Shown one piece after another: positions 10,958-22,097 of a stretch of DNA of 64,000 nucleotides. The position numbers and the translations under genes were made by a program. Within the stretch, counting starts at the first letter, position 1. Each line of letters opens with the position of its first letter. Below the pieces are notes generated by a model. That model was not told the DNA's origin. It searched no databases and was given only the letters and a program-made list of their open reading frames with translations. The stretch spans positions 6,448,001 to 6,512,000 of the forward strand of contig NC_047073.1 of assembly GCF_902459465.1 (NCBI RefSeq), given 5' to 3'. This DNA is from Asterias rubens. Lineage: Eukaryota > Echinodermata > Asteroidea > Forcipulatida > Asteriidae.

Positions 10958-11060
10958 GAGCATGCTCAGACCTATGCGCGCAATACTGAGCATGCGCGCG
11001 CATTCTCAGAGCCGCCAAAAAAGGAACGATATGTCTGCTGCCGCCAGCGTCTCAAAAGTC
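10958..11060 (+). promoter_or_regulatory. CpG-rich stretch with NRF1-like sites
   Basis: Contains three GAGCATG(C) words, CCTATGCGCGCAAT and GAGCATGCGCGCGCAT, the last close to the NRF1 consensus, then GAACGATATGTCTGCTG with a short MSAAASVSKVSFSLRSLQLV frame. Such clusters mark housekeeping promoters, but no gene following it could be assembled. Confidence 0.3.
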
Positions 11061-11454
11061 TCCTTCAGCCTAAGATCTCTTCAACTGGTTTGACTAGGTC
11101 ATTGCTTGCTGTTTTTAACCACTGACTCTTCATATGACTTCAAATTGTACAAGTGAGTCCTTTGCAAATTCAAATATTGAAAGGTAAAATAACTTTACAA
11201 TAATGGACCTGTACAACAGATTTCAGAGCAGTGAAAGGATGTCCCATTGGCATGGCACATAACACATGCTGTTCAGTGTATGATGTCTTTTGTTGTGTTC
11301 TTATTAATTCCATGTGTTTGTGTAGAAAAGGTATGAAAGTCGAGTAGGAGTTTAAGTGTGTGATTATTTATGGAAGTATTAAGTGTCTGGAGATAATCTG
11401 CAATGGAAAAACGGAAAGAAAGAAAAGCTATTGTGTATGCTAAAAATATTTGCA

Positions 11455-11506
11455 GTTTGAGATGGGCCAGCCAATCGTCGGTTTGAGATGGGCCAGCCAA
11501 TCGTCG
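11455..11506 (+). repeat. 26-bp direct repeat x 2
   Basis: GTTTGAGATGGGCCAGCCAA plus TCGTCG occurs twice back to back, exactly. Confidence 0.9.
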
Positions 11507-11519
11507 GTTTCACCAAACA

Positions 11520-11765
11520 GTTCCTTACTAAGGATTATTCTTAGGACCTAAGACGAGTCCCAGCATTGAACTGTAACATGTAAACCTTAGACCTAAGACG
11601 AGTCCCAGCATTGAACTGTAACATGTAAACCTTAGACCTAAGACGAGTCCCAGCATTGAACTGTAACATGTAAACCTTAGACCTAAGACGAGTCCCAGCA
11701 TTGAACTGTAACATGTAAACCTTAAGCTTAATTCTAAGTTAGGATAATCCTAGCAGTTTGTGAAA
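11520..11765. repeat. 45-bp x 4 array inside a hairpin-ended element
   Basis: Four identical 45-bp units (11545-11724: GACCTAAGACGAGTCCCAGC...AACATGTAAACCTTA) are flanked by complementary ends (AAGGATTATTCTTAGGA and TTAGGATAATCCTAG). The array appears to have grown inside a foldback transposon related to the one at 2286-2405. Confidence 0.85.
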
Positions 11766-11992
11766 TCAGCTACAGGGCTCGAATTTGGAGGGGGGGGGGC
11801 GACGTCCACAAGACTACAGGGCTTGGAGCTCAAAATTTTACTGGACTAGATGTTTTGTTTTATAAGACCAGAATTAAGATAAGTTGAACAAGCCTGGAGA
11901 AGATTTATTTAATTTGTTTATGTGTAAGTATACTTCAATACTATTGAAAGAGAATTGATAGATTGATCACATTCACAGTCAACATTTAAAGG

Positions 11993-12262
11993 GAAGGTAC
12001 ACTATTAGTAATTGTCAATTACCAGTCTTCTCACTTATATCTCAACATATGCATAAAATAACAAACGTGTGAAAAATTGAGCTCAATTGGTCATCGGAGT
12101 TGGGAGAAAAATATGAAAGAAAAAACACCCTTGTTGGACGAATTGATGTGCTTTCAAATAAAAATAAAAGACTTCTAGCTAGAAGTCTTTTATTATTTTA
12201 GTGAGAAATAAATTATTTAATTATTTTTTAGTGATAACCAATAGTGTCCACTGCCTTTAAAG
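11993..12262 (+). repeat. CACTGGACAC-family MITE, shortened copy
   Basis: Carries the family interior (GTCTTCTCACTTATATCTCA, ATGCATAAAATAACAAAC, AATTGGTCATCGGAGTTG) with a compact central hairpin (GACTTCTAGCTAGAAGTC). The right part with the octamer GAGGGAGC is missing. Confidence 0.75.
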
Positions 12263-14964
12263 GATTGTGCAAGTTGCTTCATTAATGAGGGAATACAGAA
12301 CCATTGTCATTTTGGTCGTTGTCAAATAGGGAACCCAACACTGAATTAATTTTCTTAACAAGCCTTATTATTGCCTGATAGTTTATTTATGTTTGTCATT
12401 ATTTTATATTTTGTTGGTATAAAGATAAAATTTATATTTGATACATCTGTGGGGACATTTTAAGTAAAATAGCTGTTATGCAGAATAGCTTTTTGTTAAA
12501 AAGTGGAAGTTATGGATAAGTGTCTTGATATTTAAAAGTCAGGAATCGAATATTTGAATGCTGTTCACTAACTTGGAGTCTTTGTTATTGCCTTCCGATG
12601 TGTGCATTGAGGCACACGATATTATGGCTTCCTGCTTGGCTATCAATTTTGTCTATCATGTTAAAGAGAGAAAGGCAGAAAGTTGAAACAAAATAAACGG
12701 ATATTTACGTCATGTCTTTAAATTTACTTTGGTGTTGTATTGTTACATTTGTACTAATTATTGGTACTGTGCAATTGTGTTTGCATTGCTTTATCTACAG
12801 TTAAAGAGCCAAAAAAGGATGATCTCAATATGTCAACTATTACCTTTTTATGGCCAAATAGACATCATAGATACCGGTTAATAACCATTTTACTCTTAAA
12901 ACTTGCATTTAGTAACGAATAACTCGAGTAAAAAATGCACCCGGCCGCGCGGCTTTTTCAGCCGAGAGTCAAAAACGGCTGATTTATTATGACCTTTTGG
13001 CGCCAGTGACGATATTCCCTTAGTTGGATGTGAACACAGTTCTCCAGCTTTGGCAAACTGAGGGCGCTATTTTCCACACCAAATAGACCTTTTCGCAAAT
13101 ACCGGGCGCGCGCGTGAAGCTATGAATTAGGTGCATTGTGGTCTTGCTGGTATCCAAATTTGATCCATATATGTCCCACAATGCACCTCATTCAACAGTC
13201 TGCGCGTGCGCATTGGTAGTTGCGATAAGGTCTATAGCCGCCACTGACGTCACGATTCCTTAGTCGCGCAGGTTTGTTTGACCCCGCGTTTTTCAGAAAT
13301 TTGGCTTGAAGCGTTCTGTAGAAAAACCATTTTTACCATGTTTTAAAGTGAGGTAAGAGACCCGTTATATTTTGTAATGTTTCCTATGGACTCCAGCTAT
13401 TAGAAAACTGTAATATCTATATATTTTATTGTCAGATTTTAATTGGCTTGCGCACAAAAGTGAAAAGATTTTTACAAAATCAAACACCGTAGAAGGGGAG
13501 GTGAGACATGTGCTTTGTTGCTCACAAATTAAGAAGTCGGATGAACCCTCAGTCGTCCTCCATGAGTCTACCAAGTTTGGACGCAGACCAAACTGAAATC
13601 ATCATGAGAAATGCAACATTGCATGGTTGCAGCAGACCGACCGGTTCTAGGTCGGCCAGATCGTGTGTTTTTTGGTCAGATTCCGACTTGCTCTAAGTAG
13701 CCTGGTATTTCATAACATTTTTATAAAGTGTTACTCGTGTTGAACAGCGAATGTTTGTCAGAACCCTTGAAGCACTGCAGAGACGCTGTTATTACAATGG
13801 TACTCTGATACCAGAAAGGATCTCTGCTGTGATGAGTACTGTGGACGAACCATACTCAATTCAGTGCATTAATGTTGAAATGTACAGAGATGACCAGCAG
13901 TTTTAAAACCCTTTCACTTTTATGCGGAATCCAATTAAATTCTGACAAAAGTAATAAGCTAGTGCTCACTCATGCGGAACAGCTGAGGATTGATTTGGTA
14001 GAAATTTAAAAGCTATGACCTTGGTCCACCAGTTCTTAGTGCCAAATTTTTGTTGACTTATAAAAAATCCAATTGGGATACGTTTTTCTAAATATATACT
14101 TTTTTTCGAAACACCCTGTAGTGACGGGGTTCAAATGAGCAAGCACTACACTAAGGGAAGGGTCTGCAAGAAGTGATCACGCAAAACTAATCGGCTTTTT
14201 ATGGATGGGTCCATTTTGAGCGGTGTTTTTTTCTTCTTTACATCACAATTGCCATCCTCAGTTTTCCGGATGTTTTTAAATCCATTCAGAAAAACATCCT
14301 CATTGAAAAAAATTGCGTTGGGGCGACGGGTGATGAGCGGCGCGATGGCAGATGGATCAGTGAGTACAGTTTGAAAAAAAATAGTAACAAAATTTTCAAA
14401 GTCAAGGCAAGAGGCAATATTGAATTTGAACTACAAATTTGCAGCTATGTGGAAGAAACCTATCCGAAACGAGTAAAGAAGAAATCATAGAAGAAAGATA
14501 CGATTCATCGTTTTATCTTCAATGCCTATAAATAAAGTACCAAAGAATTCACAGAAAATATTAACGTTGCAAACCCACAATAAATCTCAACTTCGCGTTA
14601 CAATAAATTAATAATACACAAAGAAGTTCAAATACACGAAACAATAAATAAAAAACTATACACGTTTAACGCATCAACAATAAAATAGCAACATTATACA
14701 TCTATTTCAGACAGGCTGATTTCAGACAAATATATGTTTCTTACATTTAGGCCTAGGCCAGTTAGGCAGTTTCCAATAAGCGCACTTGGTTCTTTTACGT
14801 GCATTACACAACACACGGAACCAACAGTTTTACGTCCCATCCGAAGCTAATGGAATATGCCTACTGTACTATTCAGATCTGATGTCCGAATTCCAGACAT
14901 TTATGGCGGCAAACCACTCGCTATAAGATGATTTGATCTTGTCAAGTCGTCCATATTATTTTCA
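12263..14964. other. Intergenic stretch between REXO1 and the kinase gene
   Basis: Mostly AT-rich DNA without recognisable genes. It includes a CpG-rich part (13085-13280) with GTGCATTGTGG/CCACAATGCAC inverted repeats, TGCGCGTGCGCAT and TGACGTCA, which could be promoter-like or transposon-derived. A small SINE body fragment lies at 14775-14850 (CGTGCATTACACAACACACG). An ATGGCAGATGGATCA/GTGAGT word at 14344 could be a tiny first exon, but nothing follows it. Confidence 0.4.
13748..13906 (+). other. Orphan exon-like ORF, 52 codons and stop
   Basis: Following an acceptor-like GTGTTGAACAG, the frame reads RMFVRTLEALQRRCYYNGTL, then PERISAVMSTVDEPYSIQC and NVEMYRDDQQF, ending TAA. It looks like the last exon of a real protein, but no upstream exon in phase was found between 11100 and 13747 and I do not recognise the family. 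It could also be a fossil left by a duplicated gene. Confidence 0.35.
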
Positions 14965-17579
14965 TCATTGATTAATTATCAATTGTTGCAGACTTCCCTT
15001 CAGCTGACTTGCATTGAGCTGTCCTTGTGAAGCAGCCATTGTTATATTATCCAGGCGATACTTTATGAAAGGTGGCGGGTCGCTGAGTAAAGCCTGTCCA
15101 ACAAGCCCCCTCATTGCACTTATTACGTTGAATTTAGAATTCAGGCCATAACATGTAGAGTTGACACAGGGTACCAGACCAGAGTCGTTGGGAACTGTAA
15201 AAAGAGAATCATGTGTACCAATTATATATTCGTCAATTAAGAAACTAAACTGTGTTTAAAATCCATCTGCGTTGACGGACAATGGTTACCAACGATAGGC
15301 CTACATAGCGGTATCCAAATACAATATGGACTCCAATCAATCAACCAATCAATCAATCAGTCAGTCAATCAACCAATCAATCAACCAATCAATCAACCAA
15401 TCATTCATTCAAACGAAAGTTTATAAAGCGCCAAAATCAAAAGTTTGCTCGGCGCTGATGAGTGGCACCAACAGGAGAAACATTATTGATGGGTTTTCAT
15501 GTGGGCTTTCAGGAGTGTCTCGTTTGTATGCAGTGAGGTGGTATCTCTGATGTATTCCAGAAAGTTTGTTCCAAATTCTGGATCTATGAGTAAATGATCT
15601 ATCGGCTAAAGAGACACAATGGGTTCTGTAGGCTCAACAAGTGAGTGTGGTGAACGATCGAATGGAGCACATATTCTTCAGTATTGGTGTGGCATGGCAG
15701 GCAGCCAACAGCCCAAATGGGTTCACTCACCGATATTTTCCCGCCCATAGTCGGTGTCCACCTTGATGTTGCAATCTGTATGCTTCTCACATGAAAGTTC
15801 CTGCGCCGATAAATCATCCAAATCAACCAGTGTGATCTTGCCTTTTACGATGACAAACTGTCGTGTTTTAAAGTCCCATACAGCCAAAGAGCCAAGGGGT
15901 GATCTTTGTAAGTAGTCAAGGAGGTCTGCAATCTCAATACTCATCTGTAACCGGGATATCAATTAAATTAAATTAAATTAAATTAAATTAAATTAAGTAT
16001 GTATTCGTCATGCCGGCATAAAAATCGATTCCTCTGTTTGCACATAATAACATTTTTACAACAAAAATATACAACACAAATATATTGTATTGTACGTGTG
16101 TAGTGCGCGTAGACGTCATAATACGTGAGCATGCAATACGCCCATAAGTGGCGACGTCCAAAGAAAGAATTTCTTTTGATGTTCACGTTCACGTTTTTGC
16201 AGCTAAACCTCGCCAATAAGACATCTTTTTGTGTGACTGTCCATACACTACTTACATCTAATCGTGTGTCCCAAGGTAGTTTCTTCAATACGCTATTTGC
16301 AGTCTTGTCACCAATCTCGTATATCGCTATCATGCCATGTTTAGACATGGCCGTTTTGCTCCTGGTACACATTCCAAGGCTCTGTACAGTTAACCAACAA
16401 AATATATCAAACAGTTGATTAACGGAATGGTAGAACAGATACATAAAATAAATAAAAAACAAGCCGAAAAGACAAACAAGATTTCAGCATTGTTTATGAT
16501 GACATCACGAATAATTTCACTTCAATTACTTCATCTGTTGGAAGTCTTGGCGTACCATTTCAAGATAGGCATATGCCCCACATAGGCTTAACTTGAAATA
16601 TAAAAACGGGAATTACATTTTATTAAAGGAACATTACAGAATTGGTTTATGCTAACAAAACAGTTGCTGGCAGTGTAAGCACTTTATGTAATCCACCATA
16701 TACATAAACTGACAAACCTGAAGTTTCAGAACGATCGGCCATCTGGGTCACGAGAGAATAGTGAAAAAATGATTACAAAATGTTTGCATTGCATCGATGC
16801 CAAAATAAAAATGAATAAAACGCTCACTGAGCGATAAACTCCAAACGCGAAGTTAGATTATTCATTTCTCATAAAATATGACATTTCAGACAGAAATATT
16901 TCAAGGGGTGTTTTCAACTATATCATCATAATTAGAGTAGACCGTGTAAGTTTTATGTAAATCTGTGGTCTTCACGATTTTTGTTTCTTCTTACCAATTC
17001 TGTAACTTTCCTTTAAATATTAAGCCATATTTGTGACCCGGTTTGACTGACTTTGATAACATTTGGATGATCGAGCTGCATGGACAATGCCACTTCTTTC
17101 ATTAGTTTGTAGTTGGCGTGTACAAAACAGTCTGAGAACTTGTGGTAGTTCTTTCGTCTCATGCATGCTTTGATGTCCTCCACTTTGCTAGTGACCACCT
17201 TGACGGCGATTGACTCTCCTCTGTAAACACCTCTGTATACATCTTTAGTCACCCCTCGTCCAAGACGCTCTTTTAGTTCTACAGCCTCTATATCTCGGCA
17301 TGACAGGGGCCCATCTTGAAGACTCCTCACTACGGTTTCTTCGGGAACTTTGAGCTGTCTGATGAGAGAGTTCCTACGGTTCAACCAGGGGATCACATTT
17401 TGTGGCACTGTGATCTCCCGTTGTTTGGGCAATAAGTCTCTGTGCTGCAACCATAAACCGTCCAAAGTGTGGATGATTACAACTAATGGTAGAAGAGTCA
17501 ACACAAATACTGCAACGATGTAAAGGCCCAGTATGAACGGAGACGTCTGATGTTTACAAAGTGTCACTGTTGAACTCAT
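14965..17579 (-). CDS. PKDCC/VLK-family secretory-pathway protein kinase, four exons, 365 residues
   Basis: Exons in transcript order: 17579-17052, 16381-16256, 15944-15731, 15194-14965 (TGA). Lengths 528+126+214+230 give 366 codons with consistent phases. Residues about 15-38 form one membrane anchor near the N terminus, so the kinase is predicted to face the secretory lumen. The glycine loop is LGRGVTKDVYRG (106-117), the ATP lysine is in IAVKVV (K127), followed by KLMKEVAL and HPNVIK. Exon 3 carries the divergent catalytic region WDFKTRQF (D242) and the metal-binding DLDD (D259-D262), then paired cysteines. Exon 4 continues with CVNSTC and the family's helical tail. This order matches PKDCC (vertebrate lonesome kinase), a tyrosine kinase of secreted and matrix proteins. 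At 365 residues it is shorter than the vertebrate protein (just under 500), mainly in the N-terminal linker. Orthology to PKDCC rather than an echinoderm paralogue cannot be settled here, so no symbol is given. Confidence 0.86.
15346..15640 (-). mobile_element. LINE 3' end relic with CAAT-type tail, in kinase intron 3
   Basis: On the minus strand the frame LADRSFTHRSRIWNKLSG is the usual C-terminal signature of non-LTR reverse transcriptases (RSF...WNKLP...FK), then breaks down by frameshift. It ends in AGCAAACTTTTGATTTTGGC, TTTATAA and an (ATTG)n tail (plus strand 15346-15405). The LINE lies in the same orientation as the kinase gene. Confidence 0.6.
15961..15997. repeat. (AAATT)n microsatellite next to a splice acceptor
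   Basis: About seven AAATT units. On the minus strand this becomes (AATTT)n directly 5' of the acceptor of kinase exon 3 (AG at 15945-15946), so it occupies the branch point and pyrimidine-tract zone. Confidence 0.9.
16623..17016. mobile_element. Complete 394-bp TTAA-ended non-autonomous DNA element
   Basis: Ends are TTAAAGGAACATTACAGAAT at the left and ATTCTGTAACTTTCCTTTAA at the right, an inverted repeat of about 25 bases. The interior has no ORF. TTAA at both edges suggests a piggyBac-like target choice, which is inference. It fills most of the first kinase intron. A partial copy is at 5249-5500. Confidence 0.85.
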
Positions 17580-18283
17580 CTGTCATGAGATGAAGTTAAG
17601 AAACAGACTTATCAAATGGAAATAAAATGGTACTCTTTTATCAACAAGGTAACGTCATTCATGCTTCTACTTTTCCGTCCAAGGACGAAGGATGATGATG
17701 ATGTAATGACTATCTCTTCCATTTTCCCTTCAAAGAGCACCTCATTACAATGTTCTGGTTCAGAGTGCCTTGGTGAACGTGGAAAATGTTACTATTTGGC
17801 CTGTTACTATCGGCAAATAAAGTTTGTTTATCGTTGCCCCCTATTTGTTTTTATGTGTGAAAATTAGCCTTGTCACTTACCCTTTCAGATCTGCAGCAAA
17901 GACAAAAACAACAGCAACCAGACCATGCATCAAATAATTAATATTTTTACCCAAAACAGTTTCAGCATACAATATTGTGGCATTGACTACGTGCGCTCTG
18001 ACCGAGCTGAATTTGTTTGTAGTACAAAGGTCGAATTCGCAGTCATAATTATGTTGACTTTTCTCGTCTGTATGTTTGTGTATGAATAAAAGGGTGATAT
18101 ATTATTCTGACCCGCTGAGTCTAGAGATCCCCTTCCACTGTTCTGAAATGGCTTTCCGGTTGAACTTTAATTTGAACCCAATATTTGGCAACGCCAAACG
18201 GGCAGGCCAGCAGATGGGATCTTTGCTCTTTTGTTGGCTGTACTTGATGAGGTTAATGTCACCTTGAATCAAGATTACATCAG

Positions 18284-18520
18284 TAGGATTTGAAACTTTG
18301 CATGGTGGAAATACGATATGGAAAGGTTTGCGGTAACACCATGTAATGACTATCTCTAATGAGTTGGGTGGTTCTAAAAAGAACCGTTGGTTTCAACTCG
18401 ACGTTTCGATCAGAGCATACTGATCGAAACGTCGATTTGAAACCAACGGTTCTTTTCAGAACCACCCCAACTCATTAGAGATAGTCATTACATGGTGTTA
18501 CCGCAAACCTTTCTATAAGA
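18284..18520. repeat. Near-perfect palindromic element FB-1 (about 230 bp)
   Basis: The two halves are reverse complements: GGTTTGCGGTAACACCATGT, TGACTATCTCTAATGAG and AACGTCGA on one side recur inverted on the other, around GATCAGAGCATACTGATC. Relatives at 441-642 and 60976-61230 show it is a dispersed foldback family. Confidence 0.92.
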
Positions 18521-20735
18521 TTACATCACAAATAATTACGTAATTTTAAAGACATTTTATGATTTATCCAAGTTCAATTGGCCCTGGATTAAGTTAGGCA
18601 TTGGACACTTAGCATACAACTTACTTGGTAACGAGCAATATTGAGAGCTGTGTATAGTATAAAACATGATGGGAAAAAACTCTGACGAAGTAACGTAGTT
18701 TACTTTAGAAATAAGTAACTTCTCACTAAAAATATTTAAACTTAATTCAAATTCTCAGCTGAGGTATCGAATTCAAGCATCTGAAAGCACACAACTTGTG
18801 CACCAATGGTGTTTTTTCTTCCATTATTCTCTCGCAACTTCGACGACCAATTTGAGTTCAAATTTTCACAGGTTTGATATTGTATGCATAGGCTAATATG
18901 CAAAGTCAGATGACTGGTCTTTGACAATAACCAAATGAGTCTAGTCAACCCATTTATAACCACACATCTATTGATTCATCTCCTCCTTCAACGCACCCCT
19001 CTGTTCTCATTCAAAATAAGCAAAAACAAACTCTACATCAACAAGCTTTCCACTCTATACGAGCGGTGTTTTTTTATTCCCATCTTGTCACTTTTTTCTT
19101 GGAAATTAGTCGTCAGCTTTTGGTGTTACTTTCGTCAGATATCTCTTTTCTTGCATGATTTATTAAGCATTTGAATATATCTCTTTTGTTGTTTGCTAAA
19201 TAAAAATAAATAAAAAAATCACAGAAGCAACGGTTGCCAAAACCGGATGCGGATGGTAACACTGGCATTGCACCAGCAGTCAAAAGTTTGATTGCTGATC
19301 TCAAACATATAAGATATTGTTGTGAACTAATCCTTCACGGCACGGAGATCCAATTAATTGAGTGAATTTGTCATTGATATAGTGTGACAGTAAACAACAC
19401 TCCAGTACTCAATTTAGAGTGGGCGTGTTACTTAAATCTTTGAGAAAAACATCTTCAGATGTAATTGATGTGGGTGTGAGACCCCACATTTAGTACACCA
19501 TGAATAATAGGCCTACATCAGGCTATAACTGTGGAACTTATGGAGCAAGGGATGACGGCTCTGATTGTGCGCATGAGTGAACCGACTAAACGGGCATCAA
19601 AGGTGTTAAAGTCGACTTCAAATTGCTCTTGAGCACACATCTTCTCAAAACTTGAAAACAAAACAGAGCCACCCTTTAGGTTTATAATTACATGGTGGCA
19701 TGCCAGGAGAATTGCCGGCTTTCGAATGCCCTAAGGCAATACGCGCAAAGTGGCATCGCCTAATTAAAAAACAGCTTTTGTCTTGTTTTCGCACTCATGA
19801 AAGCTGTTTGGTTCACCCGTTGTATTTAGGTTGAATGGTATTTTAACACAGTCCGGAACTTGCGTGACTCAATCTTTTGGAGATGCTCGGCAGTAGGTAA
19901 GGAGGTAACTTGGTCTTTGCAAGAAACCATTTAGGCCACAATGTATCCCGTTATATCCTAAAGGCCGCTAAGGCGAAAAGCAAACCAGGTTACAATCTCG
20001 CCCACTGCGTACATACCATGTTTACGGACTCGAATAATGGTTCAAGTTGCACAAATCGTCCCCTCATCAACAATGTATTTAAATAAGGCCTTGGCAACCG
20101 AATTCAAAAAACAAACACTTAAACAACTGCCTGTTTGAGTATGGTAACAAAAAACCTAGAAGTACATGGTGTCGTGTACAGTGAAGCGATTTGTAGTAAG
20201 GACTTTGCAGTACTTATGTTTCACCAAGTTACCCGCCTAATAGTCGGCAGCAGAACAAACTCATCGCCACCTGTCTACAAGATTTCGTTATCTTTCGCAA
20301 ACGCTCTTCGACCGTAACATTGCATATAAATTCGAATTAAACGAGTGGAAAACTACAATAGACATTTTCAAATTTGCTTATATAATTAACCAATAATCTA
20401 CAATCGTGTACTTCAGCTTCAAAATAGTTCCTAACTGGTCAACGGGAACTGATTGAATCTTAGAGTGTTGTTGACTTTATGCTTGGCATACGATACTCAC
20501 CGTCGTTGATATACCAACCCATGCTTACCAAAATGATCCGTGAAATGAAGTGTAAACTATAACCTCCCACATTGCCGTACTTGAAACCAAGTAGAGAAAA
20601 CTTCATCAGTGATACAAACACAAAGTGACCTCACCTTTACATTCTATACACTTTATTTGGTGAAGTTCATTTCTATCTGGAGCATTGGGACGCAAAGGAT
20701 AAATACATCGCTCTGAAGTTGCCTTCACGCAAGAA
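18521..20735. other. Intergenic stretch before the Tctex1 gene
   Basis: 18600-18942 is a minus-strand copy of the CACTGGACAC MITE family (TTGGACACTTAGC, AGCTGAGGTATCGAATTCAA, ACTGGTCTTTGACAA). From 18943 to 20735 I see no gene or named repeat. A TATA-like GATAAATAC lies near 20698, too close to the ATG at 20736 to be convincing as its promoter. Confidence 0.5.
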
Positions 20736-21584
20736 ATGGCGTCTAATAAAAAGTCAGCGTCAGTGATTAACATGACTACAAGGCAGAAGGATCACGCAGC
20801 ACATCAACAAACAGGTGATTTGGCTCGGAAACCGTCTACTTCAGCTCTGAAACATTCACCATCGGATAGAAAGATGTCCACTGTTGGTGTAGCCAGAAAG
20901 ATGTCCACTGTCGGCGTAACCAGAAAGATGTCGGTTGCTTCCAGTGCTTCAACTGGTCGAAAGTTATCCACCGCAAAGGGAAGAAGTTCGGGAGCTTTGA
21001 TGACTAGAAAGATGTCTAGTTGTTCTGATCGCCATGGCGGAAGTCAGCCGCGGCATCCATCTGGACCATCTGTGGTCGGATTTAGACAACTTCTTGTGAC
21101 TAAACGTCTTGCCCGTAATCTTAAGCTTCGAACCACTCAGCGCTTAGCTGAACGTCGTGGAAGAAGTTACATCACTTACACTGACCGTCCAAACCGAAAG
21201 ACTCTATCGTCAGATCTGGATGCTTTTGTTGAGCCATCTTACCAATTGGTACCACCACAGAAGTTTGGTGAGTTTCGTGGAACAATTAACGACATCTTTG
21301 AAGAGATGATCCCAGAAAGACTGGATAAAATGTGCTATGACGCCACATTGTGTAAAGTACAAGCAAAGTTACTGGCTGGCGATATTCAGGAGAAAGTGAA
21401 AGATTTGTGTATCGAGCGTTATAAACTAATAACAGTGGTTAACATTGGTGAGATCCAGCAACAGGCTGTACGTGTTTGTAGTAGGGGTATCTGGGATGTA
21501 GAAGTTGACTCATTTGTAACGTATCGGTATCAAAATCCATCAATGTATTGCGTTGCTACAATATTCGGGATTTATTACGAATGA
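20736..21584 (+). CDS. Tctex1-type dynein light chain (DYNLT4/5-like), intronless, 282 residues
   Basis: One uninterrupted ORF from a good-context ATG (AGAAATGGCG) to TGA. The C-terminal ~100 residues are a Tctex-1 fold: ERLDKMCYDATLCKVQ, then QEKVKDLCIERYKLITVV, IGEIQQQAVRVCSRGIWDVE, and the closing FVTYRYQNPSMYCVATIFGIYYE strand pattern (described in pieces). Such proteins are light chains or cargo adaptors of cytoplasmic or axonemal dynein and are often ciliary. Residues 1-110 are basic, serine-rich and probably disordered, with six RKxS motifs at about 31, 45, 54, 63, 75 and 91. Two of these lie in a 27-bp coding tandem duplication. RKxS suits basophilic kinases such as PKA, an inference. 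Lack of introns fits DYNLT4-like genes or an old retrocopy; the frame is intact. An ATTAAA lies at 21586-21591, just after the stop. The exact subtype (4 or 5) is uncertain. Confidence 0.92.
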   Translation: MASNKKSASVINMTTRQKDHAAHQQTGDLARKPSTSALKHSPSDRKMSTVGVARKMSTVGVTRKMSVASSASTGRKLSTAKGRSSGALMTRKMSSCSDRHGGSQPRHPSGPSVVGFRQLLVTKRLARNLKLRTTQRLAERRGRSYITYTDRPNRKTLSSDLDAFVEPSYQLVPPQKFGEFRGTINDIFEEMIPERLDKMCYDATLCKVQAKLLAGDIQEKVKDLCIERYKLITVVNIGEIQQQAVRVCSRGIWDVEVDSFVTYRYQNPSMYCVATIFGIYYE

Positions 21585-22097
21585 GATTAAAACATGAAGA
21601 GCAACTGCTTTCTTTACGAGAACCTTTTTGACTTCATACACAAAATCACAGTGAGCTCTTTTATTTGAAACTGATGGCATGCAGAAGTATGTCTACGGTG
21701 TTGTGAAAAAAACTGCACATCTCAAAAATTACTACCAGTCGTGAGAACAGTGGTGGAGTGAGGGGTGGGAGGAGTCAGGAAAGGGGATGTGACCACTTCT
21801 GTTCAGAACCCTTGTCAATCTTACCTCCAAATAAGATGGAGCAAAAACACAACATTAATGATATTGTTTTTAGATACATGAAGTCCTCATGATGTCTTTG
21901 CTCCCGCTTGCTTTCCATCCAAAAAACTCCACAAAAAGCTACAAGTGCAAAAAAAACACAAAATGAAAATGGCTCGTTATGACATATGCAAAACATTATG
22001 TTATTTTTTGTTGAGAATAGTGGTTCACAAAAGGAATACTGTGAATGATAAAATAGTCACACAGTAGGCTTATTGTGACTACCAGACAGTTTTAATG

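Noticed and set aside
13365..13696. Overlapping 69-residue minus and 62-residue plus ORFs
   Set aside because: Neither has a recognisable domain or convincing splice partners; probably chance frames.
16125..16418. Plus-strand ORF of 97 residues
   Set aside because: Antisense shadow of kinase exon 2 (16256-16381).
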